Part shown: one piece after another, positions 61,376 through 64,000 of the stretch
Layout: each line of letters opens with the position of its first letter
Position numbering within the stretch: the stretch's first letter is position 1
NCBI GenBank assembly: GCA_031216445.1
Contig: CM062214.1
Span: 4,859,501 to 4,923,500, forward strand
Direction: 5' to 3'
Source of the DNA: Lateolabrax maculatus
Lineage: Eukaryota; Chordata; Actinopteri; Acropomatiformes; Lateolabracidae
DNA: 64,000 nucleotides
Translations under genes and position numbers: made by a program
Notes under the pieces: model-generated
Told to the model about the DNA's origin: nothing
Seen by the model: the letters and a program-made list of their open reading frames with translations, nothing else
The model's database searches: none

Positions 61376-62869
61376 ATCAAATGCTGAAACAAGATACTTT
61401 TTTTTAAATGTACGCTGTATTTGACAGGTTGTATTTGAAAGTTTCCATCTTTCATTTCCTTCCATCTTATTGATTATCCTGTGACCCCTCAGATTTACCT
61501 TGTGATCCCTAGAGGACTCCCACACAGAAGTCCACACGTTCAAATGTTTTTTTCTCGTAATCAAAAAAGTGTCTAGATTTGTTACTGGTAGCATGTGACA
61601 AATAAAGTGACTAGGAGAGATTGACACATCTAAAATCTTATAAACAGAACGAGTCAAACAGATTATCTTCAGTCTTAAACATCCTTTCATTTGTTGTGTT
61701 GCCTTGTAAAGAAACATTTATTTTTCCTCCTGTGCTTGTGCTGTGGTCAGCTTTTTCAGTGTTAATAGTTTCAGGGGCTCGGCTGGCTGAGCTTTTCAGA
61801 TGATTCCTGCACCTTTGTGACAGTCAAACAGCTCCTAAATCCTCACGTTCCCCCGGGCTTCTTTGACGCTGATTGCTTTTGTTGTTGTTCTCGGAGTTTG
61901 TGTCGCCGCTTTTTCAACTTTCCCCAGGTTATGAAAACCTCTATAAGCTTTATAAAACTCAGCTGGTTTGGGTAGTAAAATAGGCAATAACAAACCATTG
62001 TGTGATTTAATGCGGTGATGTGTTCGAATGTGGTGCTATTTTGGGCAAGCTGCATGTTAGCAGTGGCAGCTTGCATAGAGAACAGATATGAAGTGGTTTG
62101 CACTGAAAGGTTTTAAATGATCTCCTCTCCCCCTCTTCCTCTCTCTGTTCTCACCTCCTCTCCTCTTCTCTCTTCACAACAAACCTGCTGTTCTCCTGCT
62201 GTGTACTAATTGGCTTCCTCAAGCACCAGTAACAGGTTTTTCCTCCCAGTGTCTCCAGGGTCTCTCTTTTTTTTTAGAGAACATGCATGCCCTTCTGTTC
62301 CCCTGATTATGCCTCCAGAAGTCAAGCATATTGTGCTATTAGAGCAAACGGGCCACCACAAATGCAAATCTCTCACAGAGGAAAAAACCTTTCCAATCTG
62401 TTTTGATGCATATTTTAAATAGCTGCATAGCAGCACATGCTGATGTATATTTGAAGTGAGGGATGCTGGCTAGCATTGTCCTGGGGAAAGAAATTAATTT
62501 ACATAAAGATGACATTTCTCTGGATCTAATTTATTTATTCCTTTCAACCAGAAGTATTGTTGTGTAAGAGGTCACAGTGGAGAACATGCAAGGTATTTTT
62601 TCTCTTTGCTCAACTTTACTGTACTTGAATGCATGACTTCAACACTCAAATATCTGTCTTTATTAACTTTTAAATCCAGGGATTGATAAATTAAAATTGT
62701 ATTTTTGTAGCTTTTCTCAGCCTCGTTGAATCACAGAACACGTCTCTGTTTTTTCTGAGCAATTCAAATGTTATAGTTCCCAGGCTGTGTATCCTAAGGA
62801 CTTTGGTGCTCCCAACCATTCTTCTAGAGCCACCATGAAGTTGACGTTTGTGATTTTCAGGGAAATATC
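61376..62869. other. Intron 1 segment, no gene seen
   Basis: Noncoding. A strong acceptor-like tract followed at once by GT lies at 61905-61929. A pyrimidine-rich tract occupies 62118-62175. Confidence 0.5.
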
Positions 62870-63490
62870 TTAACAACTATTGGACGGATTGCCATTAAAC
62901 TTTACAGCCCATCTTCATACAGAAAACAACATAGTCGCATATGTTAGGTAAGTCACATACTTTCCCAAACCATGATCTTTTCCTAAACTAACCAAGTAGT
63001 TTTGTTGTCTAAACATAATCAAACGTTAAGCATGTGTTTATCATTATGACCATGACGACGGCAAATGACCTGCTCTGCTGTTCAGGTGGAAATGTTGGTC
63101 TGGTCCTATAGAGCTCATTAAAAACACTCATATATGTGGTTTTGGGAGTCATTGGAAATAGAACTATTCTGTCACCCATATGAGGATGGGTTGGAAATCC
63201 GGTACACACTCAGGATGGATTGGGCAATCCTTTCATTTTACTTCTAGCTCCATCATCAGGTCAAAAATGTAATTTGTCTAAATATCTTCAAAACTAATGA
63301 TTCCCATCCGCCTCAGCGTTGCCTTGTGTTTAGTGCTCGTTAAGAAATGTCTGCATCTAAAACTAAGTTGATGTACATGGTAGACCTGCTTAACATTTTC
63401 ACGTTAGCACTCAAATGTCAGCATTTAGCTCAAAGCGCTGCTGAGTCTACGTGCAGCCTCACAGGGCTGCCAGCATGGCTGTGGACAAAT
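62870..63490 (+). repeat. Dispersed teleost repeat family A, copy 4
   Basis: 'taacaactattggacggattgcc' near the start, then 'atcaggtcaaaaatgtaatttg', 'cttgtgtttagtgctcgttaa', 'gtcagcatttagctcaaagc' and 'cagcctcacagggctgccagcatggctgtgga' at the end. Long internal divergence or insertion between 62950 and 63240. Confidence 0.6.
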
Positions 63491-64000
63491 TTATTTACAG
63501 TATTTATTTCCTGGGTTTCGTTCCAAAAACCAAACAGATAACCTCGCAAACATAAACCTGCCCCAAATCTCCTCAAATCAGGAACATGGACTGATCAACT
63601 GTAATCAGAGCTGTTGCAGTAAAGTTGTCCTGATACCAAACTGAACCTGTGTCTTGAAACAGGGTTTTTGAAAATGTATTAAAAACAAATCCTAAACCAA
63701 ACCAGTAAAACACATCACACATTTTTGATTAATCCCAGCCCTCCAATCATGTAAATTGGCTTTGGTCTCTCTGTTTTGCTGACTAATATCACAGTGTTTT
63801 TATTTTTATTTTGAGTGATTCCTGTCTGTGTCCTACAGGATATACATTACAGGAAATTAAACGGGAAAAGCTCTCAAAATGCAGCTTTCAGTAGAATGAG
63901 CAAATTACGTGGAATGAAACTGAAGAACTTGATATCATTTGTGTCTGATAAGAAAAAAATGTATTTCCTTTTTTGTCTTTACATCTCTCTTTCCAAGAAA
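63491..64000. other. Intron 1 segment at window end, nothing recognised
   Basis: AT-rich noncoding sequence up to the window edge; no exon or repeat end visible. Confidence 0.55.

Larger units (their letters stand above)
4142..64000 (+). other. galnt18: galnt18 intron 1 (continues beyond the window)
   Basis: After the donor I see no further galnt18 coding sequence on the + strand up to the end. In particular I did not see anything like the expected next exon, which should carry a Tyr-Gly-Tyr-Asn-Ala motif and the start of the catalytic domain. Long first introns are known for GALNT18 in vertebrates. The stretch is therefore read as a single intron of at least about 59.9 kb, filled with repeats and unannotated noncoding DNA. 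A divergent exon could have been missed by eye. Confidence 0.7.

Overview
This is vertebrate DNA, almost certainly from a teleost fish. It is AT-rich, gene-poor, full of CA/TG microsatellites and full of dispersed repeats typical of fish genomes. Only one host coding exon can be supported: the first coding exon of galnt18 (Y-type polypeptide N-acetylgalactosaminyltransferase 18) at 3898-4141 on the + strand. It encodes the cytosolic tail, signal-anchor and start of the coiled-coil stem, and ends in a canonical splice donor. Its start lies in a CpG-rich, TATA-less promoter/5'UTR island (about 3230-4190).

Layout: 1-3229 is upstream flank with simple repeats. 3230-3897 is the promoter island with three small upstream ORFs. 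3898-4141 is exon 1. From 4142 to the end everything reads as galnt18 intron 1, which is therefore at least about 59.9 kb. I did not see exon 2 (the segment running toward the glycosyltransferase domain), but I could not run an alignment to exclude it.

The intron is a graveyard of mobile DNA. It holds a 900-bp Penelope-like retroelement remnant (23138-24037) flanked by a 13-bp target-site duplication; a hAT-like MITE with good terminal inverted repeats (35166-35615); a foldback repeat (27885-28335); tRNA-derived SINE pieces; four copies of one 'gttagcatgctaac'-type dispersed family; other pairwise-matching repeat families; a frameshifted retroelement ORF fragment (46455-46733); and an unrecognised coding-like cysteine-containing segment (46985-47325).

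The most interesting object is the Penelope-like remnant. Its two roughly 250-bp arms are inverted, and each arm carries a hammerhead-ribozyme core pointing outward: an intact core on the minus strand (23222-23263) and a one-base variant on the plus strand (23949-23990), which is sense with the host pre-mRNA. Other points worth checking are three ATGs in three frames within 19 nt at the galnt18 start, a 28-G run 11 nt inside the splice donor, a perfect RFX X-box palindrome, and CTCF-core matches, two of them inside repeats. I found no previously undescribed multi-gene system, and no CRISPR array, operon or complete mobile-element gene set.
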